Assembly: GCF_963665245.1 (NCBI RefSeq)
Contig: NZ_OY762269.1
Coordinates: 1,240,001-1,304,000, forward strand
Direction of reading: 5' to 3'
Length of the DNA: 64,000 nt
From: an uncultured Paludibaculum sp.
GTDB taxonomy: Bacteria > Acidobacteriota > Terriglobia > Bryobacterales > Bryobacteraceae
Part shown: positions 1 through 8,513 of the stretch, piece by piece
How the letters are laid out: each line of letters begins with the position of its first letter
Numbering within the stretch: the first letter of the stretch is position 1
Made by a program: the position numbers and the translations under genes
The notes under the pieces: generated by a model
Database searches by the model: none
Seen by the model: only the letters and a program-made list of their open reading frames with translations
Told to the model about the DNA's origin: nothing

Positions 1-303
1 ATAGTTGTGGCAACACCATGGGGCCAGGGCCAGTGACACCAGCGCATAGCGGGCATCTCCGCCCATCGCCGCAATATCGCTCAGGCCCCGGGCCAGGGCC
101 TTCCAGCCCGTGTCGATGCCGGTATATTCCGCACGCGTGAAGTGTACGTCCTCGATGAGGAAGTCCGTCGTGAAGAGTAGATCCTCGCTCGGGCGAGGCC
201 GAATGATGGCACAGTCATCGCCAATGCCAGCCACCAGGCCGGGAGCGGCCGCCTTGGGAGCGGACCACCTCCGAATCGCGGTGATCAGGCTGAGTTCGTT
301 CAT
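1..303 (-). CDS. thiL: Thiamine-monophosphate kinase, N-terminal part (cut by window edge)
   Basis: Makes thiamine diphosphate by phosphorylating thiamine monophosphate in the cytoplasm. The first 101 codons are visible and the gene continues off the left edge. Family hallmarks read directly: GIGDDCAI near residues 28-35 (Mg/ATP-binding aspartates), TTDFLIEDVHF near 46-56, and GWKALARGLSDIAAMGGDAR near 67-86. The ATG overlaps the stop codon of the upstream Hsp70 gene as ATGA, so the two are probably translationally coupled. The ATGA coupling fixes the start. The last visible residues (APWCCHNY) are less typical, but the family assignment does not depend on them. Its place behind two Hsp70 genes is probably only transcriptional convenience. 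Confidence 0.9.
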   Translation of the reverse strand, partial: MNELSLITAIRRWSAPKAAAPGLVAGIGDDCAIIRPRPSEDLLFTTDFLIEDVHFTRAEYTGIDTGWKALARGLSDIAAMGGDARYALVSLALAPWCCHNY

Positions 304-2942
304 TCCTGTGCAGTATCCACCAGGACGAGTCCGGAGGGTAGCTCCTCGCCGAAGACGCGGGCCATCGAATCCAGATCGCTGGGCACGTCTCCTTCGAACA
401 TTGCCAGCAGATCCGGTGACGCGGCGAGCGCACGCCGCACCATCTCCAATGAGCTGGGCGGTAGGTCACGGGTCGCATCGCCCGTGGACTGACCCAGCCG
501 CGCAATGCACTCCTCGGCACCTTTCAGCTTCGCGATCCCCTCAATCCATCGCACCGCCGTGGCCGCCGGCAGCACCTGATTCAGAGGCCCGTAGAAGAGC
601 TTGCGGGCGCCGATGCGCGCCAGGCACCAGAAGTCCGACGCGTTGGGTTCCGATCGCAGCCGTTTCACGAGCGCGGTACCCAACTCGGTCCGCGTGCCCG
701 CGGGCAGCAGTTCGAGCGAGGCGGCGCAGCGCCACATCTCCCGTTCCAGGCTGGCATTCAACCGCTGCGGCTTGCCCTTCGGGCGTAGCGCATAGGAGGC
801 CCTCTGGAAGACATCGGCCTGCTGATTCTTGTTTAGTCCACCGGCCACGCGGCCCCAGAAGATCCACCACTGCGTCTCGTTCTCGGGCTTGTTGCCGAAC
901 GCCGGCCCCTGCGCCCACACGCGCCGCGCCAGTTCGATGCGGTAATCGTCGCCTGGATGACCAAACCCGGGCCGCAGACACAAGCCGGCCAGATTCAGCC
1001 AGCGCACCTCATGAGCCGGCGACTTCCGGCGCCCTTCGTTCAAATCCAGGAATAGATCCGCCAGCTTGCGGATCACTTCCAGCGGCCAGGAATTGCGGCC
1101 CAATGCCAGCGTTTGTTCCAGCTTGCCGGGCAAGCCCTCTGGAGCCTCGGTTCCTCGCTCGAAAACGTCCCGGATGGCTGCCTCGGCCGCGCTCACAGCT
1201 TCGGCGCTGATCACCGCCACGGGCCGCGACTTCTTCACCTGTTCGGCCAGCACCGGTTTGCGCAGCTCGAACTGCAGCCGCCAGCGATGCTCGCTGATCT
1301 TCGACTCCGCCCAGATCTCCAGCGTGCCCACTTCGCTCAGATGCACGCCCAGTTTCACGGGCACCAGCCGCTCTTCCGCCTTCTTGCCGAAGCGGATCAC
1401 CGCCTCCAGCGGAGCGTGCTGGTGCAGATTCTCGGCCACTTCCTGAACCGGGAACTCCACCACCTCGCCCACCTGGTCTTCAGTCCGCAGCAGCGAGGAG
1501 TACAGCTTGAACTTCACCGGCTTGTTGGCCACGAGTTGCAGGTTCTCGAGATCCAGCGTCAGCGTTGATCCTTCTTCCGTCCCGCGTGGCACCAGACACA
1601 CAGTTTTGAGATTCTCCGTGTCCGGAGAATCGACGCCCAGGAAATAGGCTCGTGGCAGGCCGCCGCGCACCAGCACCCCGCTGCCGGTGCCGCGGACATA
1701 GGAGTAATACGACGCTCCGACGGCCACAGCGAGGTCCAGATCGTTGTTCTCGAAGACCAGTGGCCGCTTGCCATACCAGCTTTCGACGACATCGGTTACC
1801 CGCAGGCGCAGGATCTCTGGAATGAAGAAGCCACCGTTGAACAGGATGGCGTCCGGCGCAGGCGACTGCGACGATTGGAGAAATGCCGCTAGATGCCGCG
1901 TCACCGCGGGGTCACTCACATACGGCAGCCCGATCTCGCGGAACAGGCTTTTTTTGTCTTCCTGGGGCTTCTCATCCAGTCCGCAGAAGGGCAGGAAGCC
2001 CTCCATCGCCAGTTCCATCGCCTCTTCCCGCAGGACTGTTGCTTTCAGCGTCCCACCGATCAGAGAAGTGCCTCCGCCCAGCACGGTGATGTCCACGCCC
2101 GCGAGATCGGGCGACCCCAATAGCCGCTCCTTGGCGGCCGAGCACTGCCGGCGCAGAGCGCTGCGCTGGCGCAGGGAGAGCTGTTTGTTCAGCTTCGATT
2201 CCACCAGCCAGGCTAGCGTCAGGTCGAGATTGTCGCCGCCCAGCAATAGATGCCGCCCCACGGCCGTGCGTGTGAAGTTCACACGGTCGCCTTCGCGGCC
2301 CACTCGGATCACCGTGAAATCGCTGGTGCCGCCGCCCACGTCCACCACCAGCACGGTCATGCCGTCAGTCAGCGACTTCTGCGATTGCGATAGATGATTC
2401 GCGATCCACGAATAGAACGCCGCGGCAGGCTCTTCCAGCAACGTGAGGTTCTCGATGCCCGCTTCGTGCGCGGCCTGTACGGTGAGTTCGCGCGCCTCTT
2501 CGTCGAACGAAGCAGGTACGGTCAGCACCACCTCGTGACCGGAGATGGGTCCGCGACCGGTGGCCTCCCAAGCATCGCGGATGTGCTTCAGATATCGGGC
2601 GGAAGCCTCCACGGGCGACACCACGCGGCCGGCTTCCTGCGCGTCCCACGGCAGGATCTTCGCGGTCCGGTCCACCTCGGAGTTCGATAGCCACGATTTC
2701 GCTGAATGCACGAGCTTGGTTGGGACCAACGCTCCCTGCTCGCGCGCATTCTCGCCCGTCATCCCGTCGCCTTCCAGGTAAAGGAAGGACGGCAGTGACC
2801 GGCGCGGTTCCGTCTGGCCGCCGATTACTTCCTGAGGGATGGGCAGGATATGAACAGGCGGAAAATCGGCGCCGTCCGCCTCGTTGGGGTCGATAAACGC
2901 GCACGCGGAGTTTGTCGTGCCGAGGTCAATTCCGATCTTCAT
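300..2942 (-). CDS. Hsp70-family protein with long C-terminal extension (880 aa)
   Basis: Hsp70/DnaK-superfamily ATPase, cytoplasmic. The actin-like nucleotide-binding domain covers about residues 1-400: phosphate-1 motif IGIDLGTTNSA at the N-terminus, VLVVDVGGGTSDFTV near residue 200, and an adenosine-site GGFF...AVAVGAS region near 370-410. A beta-sandwich-like segment follows to about 560. The last 300 residues are helical and resemble the C-terminal domain (DUF3731 type) of a subfamily of large bacterial Hsp70s; this last assignment is from memory of the family and is less sure. The typical DnaK lid and EEVD-like tail are absent. It starts inside the stop codon of the preceding, shorter Hsp70 gene (ATGA overlap) and itself overlaps thiL. 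Substrate unknown. Confidence 0.88.
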   Translation of the reverse strand: MKIGIDLGTTNSACAFIDPNEADGADFPPVHILPIPQEVIGGQTEPRRSLPSFLYLEGDGMTGENAREQGALVPTKLVHSAKSWLSNSEVDRTAKILPWDAQEAGRVVSPVEASARYLKHIRDAWEATGRGPISGHEVVLTVPASFDEEARELTVQAAHEAGIENLTLLEEPAAAFYSWIANHLSQSQKSLTDGMTVLVVDVGGGTSDFTVIRVGREGDRVNFTRTAVGRHLLLGGDNLDLTLAWLVESKLNKQLSLRQRSALRRQCSAAKERLLGSPDLAGVDITVLGGGTSLIGGTLKATVLREEAMELAMEGFLPFCGLDEKPQEDKKSLFREIGLPYVSDPAVTRHLAAFLQSSQSPAPDAILFNGGFFIPEILRLRVTDVVESWYGKRPLVFENNDLDLAVAVGASYYSYVRGTGSGVLVRGGLPRAYFLGVDSPDTENLKTVCLVPRGTEEGSTLTLDLENLQLVANKPVKFKLYSSLLRTEDQVGEVVEFPVQEVAENLHQHAPLEAVIRFGKKAEERLVPVKLGVHLSEVGTLEIWAESKISEHRWRLQFELRKPVLAEQVKKSRPVAVISAEAVSAAEAAIRDVFERGTEAPEGLPGKLEQTLALGRNSWPLEVIRKLADLFLDLNEGRRKSPAHEVRWLNLAGLCLRPGFGHPGDDYRIELARRVWAQGPAFGNKPENETQWWIFWGRVAGGLNKNQQADVFQRASYALRPKGKPQRLNASLEREMWRCAASLELLPAGTRTELGTALVKRLRSEPNASDFWCLARIGARKLFYGPLNQVLPAATAVRWIEGIAKLKGAEECIARLGQSTGDATRDLPPSSLEMVRRALAASPDLLAMFEGDVPSDLDSMARVFGEELPSGLVLVDTAQE

Positions 2943-4693
2943 GAGTTCCGTTTCCGTCCAGCTTCGCGCACCTGAAACTCGAGCTTCCAGCGGCGGCCAT
3001 CACGGGCCACGCACCACAGCTCCAGCACACCGGTTTCCGTTACGTGAGTCTCCAGCGACACGCGCACCATCTGGCCCTCCTCGCCTTCCAGATGAACCTG
3101 GATGGGCGCGATCTCTTCGAGATCCGCATCAATCTCTTCCAGCAGCGTTCCGGCGTCATCGTGTTTGCGCGCCGAGGACGAGAAAAATCGAAACTCCGCC
3201 GGCTCGCCCACAATCAGGGCGAATTCGCGGTTGGGCACCTTCGCACCGGTCCCCTCTTCCATGCCGAACGGAACCACCGTCAGTGCCTTCATCGGCGCAG
3301 CGAAGCCGGGCACGGCCGGCATGGCCGACTCGATGCCGATGTAGTAGGTCCTTGGCACGCCGCCGCGGATCCGGATGCCTCGCCCTTCCCTGGCGCGTCC
3401 ATAGTAGGCGGCGCCGCGCGCCACGGCATGCATCAGATCGTCGCCTTCCAAGGCGGTGACGGGCGGCTTGCCCTCCTCAGCCAGGAATTGATTGAGGACC
3501 TCAATCAACCTTTTGCGCAAGTGGCCGGCCCGGAACACGCCGCCGTTGAACAGGACGTGTGTCGGACAAGCCATGCCGGCCCCGTCACGCCGGAGGAATC
3601 GCGCCAGATGCCGCGTGATGGCCGCGTCGGGTTCGTACGGCAGGCCCACTTCCATCAATCCGGACCGGCGTTGCCGCGCCGGCATGTCGTGTGACGAGAC
3701 CACGGGGAAGAACCCATCCACCAGCAGAGCTTCGACCTCGGCTCGTGTCAGCTTACCCTTGATGGTCCCTCCGATTAGTGAGGAGCCCCGGCCCAGAATG
3801 GTCAGCGGAGCGTCCTGCATTTCGTCGTTGGACAGCAGGTTCTCTTTCGCCAGGCGGCACTGCTGCCACAAGGCGTGGAACTGCATGGAGTCCAGTTTGC
3901 CCATTCGCGCCGCGGCGGAGTGCGCCAGCGCCAGGTCCATATTGTCGCCGCCCAGCAGCAGGTGGTCGCCCACTGCCACGCGCTCCAGTTGCAGCGCGCC
4001 ATCCTTTTCGGTGACAGTGATCAGCGTGAGGTCCGTCGTACCACCGCCGACGTCGATCACCAGGACGAGATCGCCTGGCTCCACGTTCTCGCGCCAGTTG
4101 TCGTGCCGCTCCAGCCATGCGTAGAAAGCCGCTTGCGGCTCTTCCAGCAGGATCAGGTTCTTGAAGCCGGCCTGCTCGGCCGCCTTCTGCGTCAATTGCC
4201 GCGCGACTTCATCAAACGATGCCGGCACCGTCAGCACAACGTGCTGCTGCTCGAATGGCACATCCGGATGTTCGAAATCCCAGGCCGCTTTCAGGTGCTC
4301 CAGGTAGCGTTGGCTGGCCTCCACGGGCGACACCCGCGGCGCTCCGTCCGGCGCGTTCACCGGCAGAATCGCGGCCGTCCGGTCGGCTCCGGTGTAGGAA
4401 AGCCACGACTTCGCCGAGGTGACCAGGCGCCCCAGCGTCTCCACACCACGCCGCGCCGCCAGACGGCCGGTGATGGTCCGGTTGCCCTCCAGCCACGGCA
4501 AATCCAGCGCGCCGTCGGCGAACTCGCCATCCCGGGCCAGATACAGCGCCGACTCGAGCAGCGGCTCCGCCTGTACCTCCCCGGGGTTGGTCAACTGCGG
4601 AATATGGAACAGTTCCACCCCCGCGTCCGCGTCGGCGGACGTTGAGGCAAACCCGCAGTTTGTGGTGCCGAGGTCGATACCAAGAAATCGCAC
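2939..4693 (-). CDS. Hsp70-family protein, short form (584 aa)
   Basis: Second Hsp70-superfamily ATPase of the operon. Nucleotide-binding domain: FLGIDLGTTNCGF at residues 3-15, VLTVPASFDEVARQLT near 155-175, and VLVIDVGGGTTDLTLITV near 215. A beta-rich domain follows (about 430-584). The protein stops there, without the helical lid of DnaK (DnaK is about 640 aa) and without the extra helical domain of its 880-aa neighbour. The two share motifs such as SAKSWLS, VSPVEAS, VVLTVPASFDE and FNGG, so they are diverged paralogues that probably work as a pair. It lies 19 bp downstream of the DUF2760 gene and overlaps the next Hsp70 gene by 4 bp. Confidence 0.9.
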   Translation of the reverse strand: MRFLGIDLGTTNCGFASTSADADAGVELFHIPQLTNPGEVQAEPLLESALYLARDGEFADGALDLPWLEGNRTITGRLAARRGVETLGRLVTSAKSWLSYTGADRTAAILPVNAPDGAPRVSPVEASQRYLEHLKAAWDFEHPDVPFEQQHVVLTVPASFDEVARQLTQKAAEQAGFKNLILLEEPQAAFYAWLERHDNWRENVEPGDLVLVIDVGGGTTDLTLITVTEKDGALQLERVAVGDHLLLGGDNMDLALAHSAAARMGKLDSMQFHALWQQCRLAKENLLSNDEMQDAPLTILGRGSSLIGGTIKGKLTRAEVEALLVDGFFPVVSSHDMPARQRRSGLMEVGLPYEPDAAITRHLARFLRRDGAGMACPTHVLFNGGVFRAGHLRKRLIEVLNQFLAEEGKPPVTALEGDDLMHAVARGAAYYGRAREGRGIRIRGGVPRTYYIGIESAMPAVPGFAAPMKALTVVPFGMEEGTGAKVPNREFALIVGEPAEFRFFSSSARKHDDAGTLLEEIDADLEEIAPIQVHLEGEEGQMVRVSLETHVTETGVLELWCVARDGRRWKLEFQVREAGRKRNS

Positions 4694-4712
4694 GAAACTT
4701 CGCCGGCCCTTC

Positions 4713-5249
4713 CTACTCGACTTCCAGTTCCGCCGGAGCGAGAATCGACAGGTTCATCTTCGGGTTCAGCGTGGGCAGCATGGTGGAATCCACCCGCCAC
4801 CCCTTGTGCCGCAATAAGCCGCCCGTGGGCTTGCCCTGCGCCGGCAGATTGCCGACAAACTTGATCGCCGAGCCGTCTTTCGCCAGGGCGCCGGCGGACT
4901 CGGGCTTCGTAAACGTGCCTTCTACCCCATCGATCACCGGAGCCAGCTTGAAGTACTTCCGCAGCGCCTCCTGCGACTGTGCGTGCAGAGACCGTACCGC
5001 CGCGCCCACCTGGTCGTCGGAGAAAGGCTCGATGTCCTCCATCACGAAGTCCAGCAGCCGAGCGTCCCGCTGTAGGATGCCCAGCAGTTGCATGGCGCCG
5101 GCTTCCGGCTTCAGCGCGGGTTCCTTAGGCGGTTCGGGTGCCTTCTTCGCTGGGGTCTTCGAATAGCCATGCGCCTGAGCGATGTCCTCGGCCAGCGAGC
5201 CGCCCAGGATTCCAAAAAACGCACGAAAAGCCATACCAATGCGGCTCAA
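4713..5249 (-). CDS. DUF2760 family protein (178 aa), partner of the two Hsp70 genes
   Basis: Function unknown. The sequence fits the DUF2760 family: an amphipathic N-terminus (MAFRAFFGILGG), a Pro/Lys/Ala-rich linker (residues 30-45), then the conserved core with LGILQRDARLLDFVMEDI, LRKYF near residue 95 and GTLLRHKGWRV-type motif (here GGLLRHKGWRV) near 145, ending LNPKMNLSILAPAEVEV-like. I chose the TTG at 5249 because a strong Shine-Dalgarno (GGAGGT, plus-strand ACCTCC at 5259-5264) sits 9 nt before it; the in-frame ATG at 5234 has no such signal. First gene of the operon with two Hsp70 genes and thiL. The linkage of DUF2760 with Hsp70 pairs is, to my knowledge, seen in other bacteria, so it is likely a dedicated chaperone partner or adaptor (inference). 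Confidence 0.8.
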   Translation of the reverse strand: MSRIGMAFRAFFGILGGSLAEDIAQAHGYSKTPAKKAPEPPKEPALKPEAGAMQLLGILQRDARLLDFVMEDIEPFSDDQVGAAVRSLHAQSQEALRKYFKLAPVIDGVEGTFTKPESAGALAKDGSAIKFVGNLPAQGKPTGGLLRHKGWRVDSTMLPTLNPKMNLSILAPAELEVE

Positions 5250-5258
5250 AGCGGATTT

Positions 5259-5264
5259 ACCTCC
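5259..5264 (-). promoter_or_regulatory. Ribosome binding site deciding the DUF2760 start
   Basis: Minus strand GGAGGT, 9 nt upstream of an in-frame TTG (5249-5247). It favours a TTG start five codons before the first ATG. Confidence 0.6.
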
Positions 5265-5391
5265 AAACCTAAAGGATACAACGTGATCCGTAATGAGGCT
5301 CCAGTCCGGTGAGGGTTGGTTGGGAGATTCCTGGAACTTGCCTCCGTGCGGCCTCGTACCTTCGAATGGCGCAAAGCTAAGAATTCTTCGT

Positions 5392-5517
5392 ATGGGGCGA
5401 AAACCGCAACGGAACGACTCGCTGCCCGGCTCGCTGGACACGCTTATTCTCAAGACATTGAGCCGCAACAGCTTACCCTCGCCATCGCGCGGGGCATGGA
5501 GGTGGAGTAGACCGTGA
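5392..5517 (+). pseudogene. Decayed PadR regulator stub upstream of the first ADOP permease
   Basis: A 41-codon open frame contains NDSLPGSLDTLILKTLSR, which matches the opening of PadR-type winged-helix regulators (compare DLIQGTLDMLILKSLDL in the intact PadR at 8175). It then dissolves into a Ser/Pro/Arg run and stops at 5515-5517. The winged-helix core (HGxxIxxRI, GSL...LERxGWL) is missing. The stop codon overlaps the GTGATG start region of the ADOP gene, as expected for a former PadR-ADOP operon. The gene has most likely lost its 3' two thirds; a short regulatory peptide is possible but less likely. Confidence 0.6.
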
Positions 5518-8087
5518 TGATTGTTCGACGACTCCAGTATTGGATCCACCGCCGCCGGCGCGCAGCGGCGCTTCGGGAAGAGATAGAGCTCCACGTCGAG
5601 GAGAAGGCCGAGGAGTTGCGTGACGCGGGACTGAGCGAGCGCGATGCCTGGGCGCAGGCGCGTCGCCTTTTCGGCAACCCCTTGATTCGACAGGAGGAGT
5701 CGCGCGAGATCTGGATTGCCCGTTACTGGTCTGAGTTCTGGCAGGACCTCCGTTATGGCGTCCGGACCCTGGCGGCTAAGCCCGGATTCACCTTGGCCGC
5801 TGTGCTCGCTCTAGTGCTGGGTATCGGGGTCAACGCGTTCTTCTTCAATGTTTACAACTCGCTAGCGTGGGAGCCTTGGGCCATCCGCGATCCGCAGTCC
5901 ACGGTTCAGGTATTGCAGGAGCGCCATTCCGGCCGCTGGTCGGGGTTCTCCTGGCCGCACTTCCGGTACCTGCAGACCAACGTTCGGTCTCTCGCCGGAC
6001 TGGCGGCGGACTCCGGCATCAACATGCGCGTCACGCGGGGCGAGTCCATTTGGGACGGCGAGGCCGGCGCCGTCAGCGGCAACTTCTTCGACCTCCTGGC
6101 GCCGGGCTTTGCGCTTGGGCGCGGGTTTCTGCCGGCGACGGCTGAGGTCGTCCTGAGCCATGACGCGTGGCTGACCCGTTTCGGCGGAGATCCCCAAATC
6201 CTGGGCGCGTCGATCGAACTGAACCGTCGTCGCTTCCAGGTGGCCGGCGTGGCCACTCCCGGTTTCAATGGCGCCACCATTAATCGCACCGACATGTGGG
6301 TGAGCGCCGAATGGCGAGACCTTTTGCTCGCGGGCGAGCCGCGCCTCGATAGCGACTCCACCTGCTGCCTCTCGCTTGTGGGCCGGTTGAATCCCGGAGT
6401 CAGCCGCGAGGCCGCAGAGGCCGAGATGTCCACACTCCACGCCCAGTATCTGGAATCGGTGCGCCGTCCGCCCGGGCGCCTGTTGCTAACCGAGCCGTCG
6501 TTCCTTGCGAATCCCACTCGGTCCAGCCAGACACGGCCGTTCTTCCTCATCGTGGCCGTGGCCTCCCTGCTGATCCTGGCTCTGGCCTGCGCCAACGTGG
6601 CCAATCTACAGTTGGCGCGGACCGTCGCCCGCCGCGGGGAGATCGCGCTGCGGCTCTCGCTCGGCGCTAGCCACGCGCGCATCCTGCGACAGCTCATTGT
6701 GGAGAGCCTGTGCATCAGCGCCATGGCCGGCCTTGCCAGCCTGGCCGTTTCGCAGTGGCTGCCAGACTGGACATTCCGCCAACTGGCCGGCCCACAGGAT
6801 CGCCTCACCTTCCAGTTCGCGAACGATACCCGCGTCCTGCTGTTTGTCGTACTGGCGACGCTCATCGCCGCGCTGCTTTCTGGACTGGCGCCCGCTGTCA
6901 ACGCCATCCGCGGAGCCGCCGCCGGCCACTTGCGGCAGGGCAGCCACTCGCGGTCCAGCGGTCGCATGCGCGCGATGTTGCTGGGCGCGCAGGTCGCCCT
7001 ATCGACCATCCTGCTGGCGGGCACGGCGCTGATGGTGCGTTCCATCGATCGTATTCGCCACGTCGACATTGGTCTGCCGCAGGAGAAACTGCTGGTGATG
7101 TCCACCGGCTTCGACGCTAGTGGACTGCCGCCCGCGCGGGCTCGTGCGCTGTTGGATTCCCTGATGGAGCGGACCGCGACTCTACCGGGTGTCGAATCCG
7201 TCTCACTCGCTAGCCGCATCCCGTTTGGGGAGCGCTGCGGCGGCTCGGCCGAGGATCCGGCGAGCCACGAGCGCATCCCTGTCACCATGCACGAAGTGTC
7301 GCCGAACTTCTTCGAAACGCTGCGCGTTCCAATCCTGCTGGGCCGCGGGTTCACGGCTGGTGATTCCGGCCGGGCCACCGTGATTCTCAGTGAGGCCGCG
7401 GCGCGGCGGTTCTTCCCCGCTGGCGATGCGATTGGCCAGACGCTATCACTCGCCCGTCCGTCGCAGGTAGTCGGCGTAGTTCGCGACTTCGGCACGGCGG
7501 ACTTCGGATCGGAACATGACGTCTATCAGGTCGTGGAATCCGCCGGCCGCTGCAACAATCTGCTGGTCATCCGGCACGCTGGGAGGGCCGCTGCACTGCT
7601 GGCCGAGCTCCCGAAGCAGGCCTATGGCCTGGACCGCCGGTTCATCTTGTTCGCTGTTCCGTACAGTAGCGTGGTGGCGAAAGCCCACCACGCAGTGGAT
7701 CTGGCAGCGGCCATCGCCGCCGTATTGGGCGGGCTGTCGCTTCTGCTGGTCTGCGTCGGCATCTATGGAGTGGCGGCCTACGGAATCTCCCAGCGTACGC
7801 GCGAGCTCGGCATCCGCGTCGCGCTGGGCGCCCGGCCCGCCCGAATTCTGGCCATGGTCCTGCGGCAGAACCTGCGCACCGTGACCATCGGCGCCGGCGT
7901 CGGGATCCTCGGTGCAATGGCCTTCGGGCGCCTGCTGCGGAGCCTCCTCTACGGCGTTTCCCCCTCCGATCCCGCGGCTCTGGCGCTCACCATCGCGACG
8001 CTTTTGCTGATGTCGACCCTGGCCGTCTGGGGGCCCGCCCGCCGCGCGGCCCAAATCGATCCTGCCATCACCCTGCGGCACGAGTAG
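5514..8087 (+). CDS. ADOP-family duplicated ABC-type permease (857 aa)
   Basis: Inner-membrane permease of the acidobacterial duplicated orphan permease type: two MacB periplasmic-core/FtsX-like units in one chain, without its own ATPase gene nearby. Residues 1-75 form a charged cytoplasmic prefix with an ARRLFGN motif. A membrane helix lies near 90-110 (LAAVLALVLGIGVNAFF), followed by a periplasmic domain to about 340. FtsX helices occur near 342-362 (including LALACANVANLQLAR), 395-415, 440-460 and 487-505. A second periplasmic domain follows, with helices near 727-750, 788-805 and 820-840. The C-terminus has GIRVALGARPARIL and ends ITLRHE as usual for the family. Start GTG 5514 or ATG 5517; GGAGGT at 5498-5503 serves either. 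Substrate unknown; export or envelope roles are inferred from MacB homology. Its PadR partner is only a stub. Confidence 0.9.
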   Translation: MMIVRRLQYWIHRRRRAAALREEIELHVEEKAEELRDAGLSERDAWAQARRLFGNPLIRQEESREIWIARYWSEFWQDLRYGVRTLAAKPGFTLAAVLALVLGIGVNAFFFNVYNSLAWEPWAIRDPQSTVQVLQERHSGRWSGFSWPHFRYLQTNVRSLAGLAADSGINMRVTRGESIWDGEAGAVSGNFFDLLAPGFALGRGFLPATAEVVLSHDAWLTRFGGDPQILGASIELNRRRFQVAGVATPGFNGATINRTDMWVSAEWRDLLLAGEPRLDSDSTCCLSLVGRLNPGVSREAAEAEMSTLHAQYLESVRRPPGRLLLTEPSFLANPTRSSQTRPFFLIVAVASLLILALACANVANLQLARTVARRGEIALRLSLGASHARILRQLIVESLCISAMAGLASLAVSQWLPDWTFRQLAGPQDRLTFQFANDTRVLLFVVLATLIAALLSGLAPAVNAIRGAAAGHLRQGSHSRSSGRMRAMLLGAQVALSTILLAGTALMVRSIDRIRHVDIGLPQEKLLVMSTGFDASGLPPARARALLDSLMERTATLPGVESVSLASRIPFGERCGGSAEDPASHERIPVTMHEVSPNFFETLRVPILLGRGFTAGDSGRATVILSEAAARRFFPAGDAIGQTLSLARPSQVVGVVRDFGTADFGSEHDVYQVVESAGRCNNLLVIRHAGRAAALLAELPKQAYGLDRRFILFAVPYSSVVAKAHHAVDLAAAIAAVLGGLSLLLVCVGIYGVAAYGISQRTRELGIRVALGARPARILAMVLRQNLRTVTIGAGVGILGAMAFGRLLRSLLYGVSPSDPAALALTIATLLLMSTLAVWGPARRAAQIDPAITLRHE

Positions 8088-8174
8088 CGGGTCTAGGACG
8101 ACGTTGCTCCTCAATTTGATCATCACATCTTGACGAGCAAGAGGAAGGGAGAATATCCTGGGAGCACCACTCTC

Positions 8175-8510
8175 ATGGACGAACAGAATACCGACCTGAT
8201 CCAGGGCACCCTGGACATGCTCATTCTCAAATCTCTCGATCTGGAACCGATGCACGGTTTCGGCATCGCCCGCCGCATTGAACAGGTGTCGCGCGGTGTC
8301 TTCAAGGTGAACCCGGGTTCGCTGCTCACCGCCTTTCAGCGGCTGGAACGGATGGGCTGGCTGGATTCCGAGTGGCGCCAGACTGAGAACTCACGCCGCG
8401 CGAAGTTTTACCGCCTGACCCGGACAGGCCGGAAGCAACTGGGCGTGGAGACAGCGAACTGGACTCGCCGCGCTTCGGCCATCGCGCGCCTGCTAAAGGC
8501 TGAGGGCTAG
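8175..8510 (+). CDS. PadR-family transcriptional regulator (111 aa)
   Basis: Small winged-helix DNA-binding protein. Readable family signature: LIQGTLDMLILKSLDLEPMH at residues 8-27, GFGIARRIEQVSRGVF, then GSLLTAFQRLERMGWLDSEW (wing and recognition helix), ending YRLTRTGRKQL. ATG 8175 is preferred over an earlier in-frame ATG at 8130 because family members start only a few residues before this motif, and GGAG occurs at 8160-8163. It is followed after 3 bp by an ADOP permease gene, the standard PadR-ADOP pair, so it likely represses that operon in response to a small hydrophobic effector (inference from the family). Confidence 0.92.
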   Translation: MDEQNTDLIQGTLDMLILKSLDLEPMHGFGIARRIEQVSRGVFKVNPGSLLTAFQRLERMGWLDSEWRQTENSRRAKFYRLTRTGRKQLGVETANWTRRASAIARLLKAEG

Positions 8511-8513
8511 CCC

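Noticed and set aside
110..1210. 366-codon plus-strand frame at the left end
   Set aside because: Antisense to thiL and Hsp70; composition typical of a shadow.
5906..7495. 529-codon minus-strand frame across the first ADOP gene
   Set aside because: Arg/Ser/Pro-rich shadow of the permease; no start signal and no known motif.
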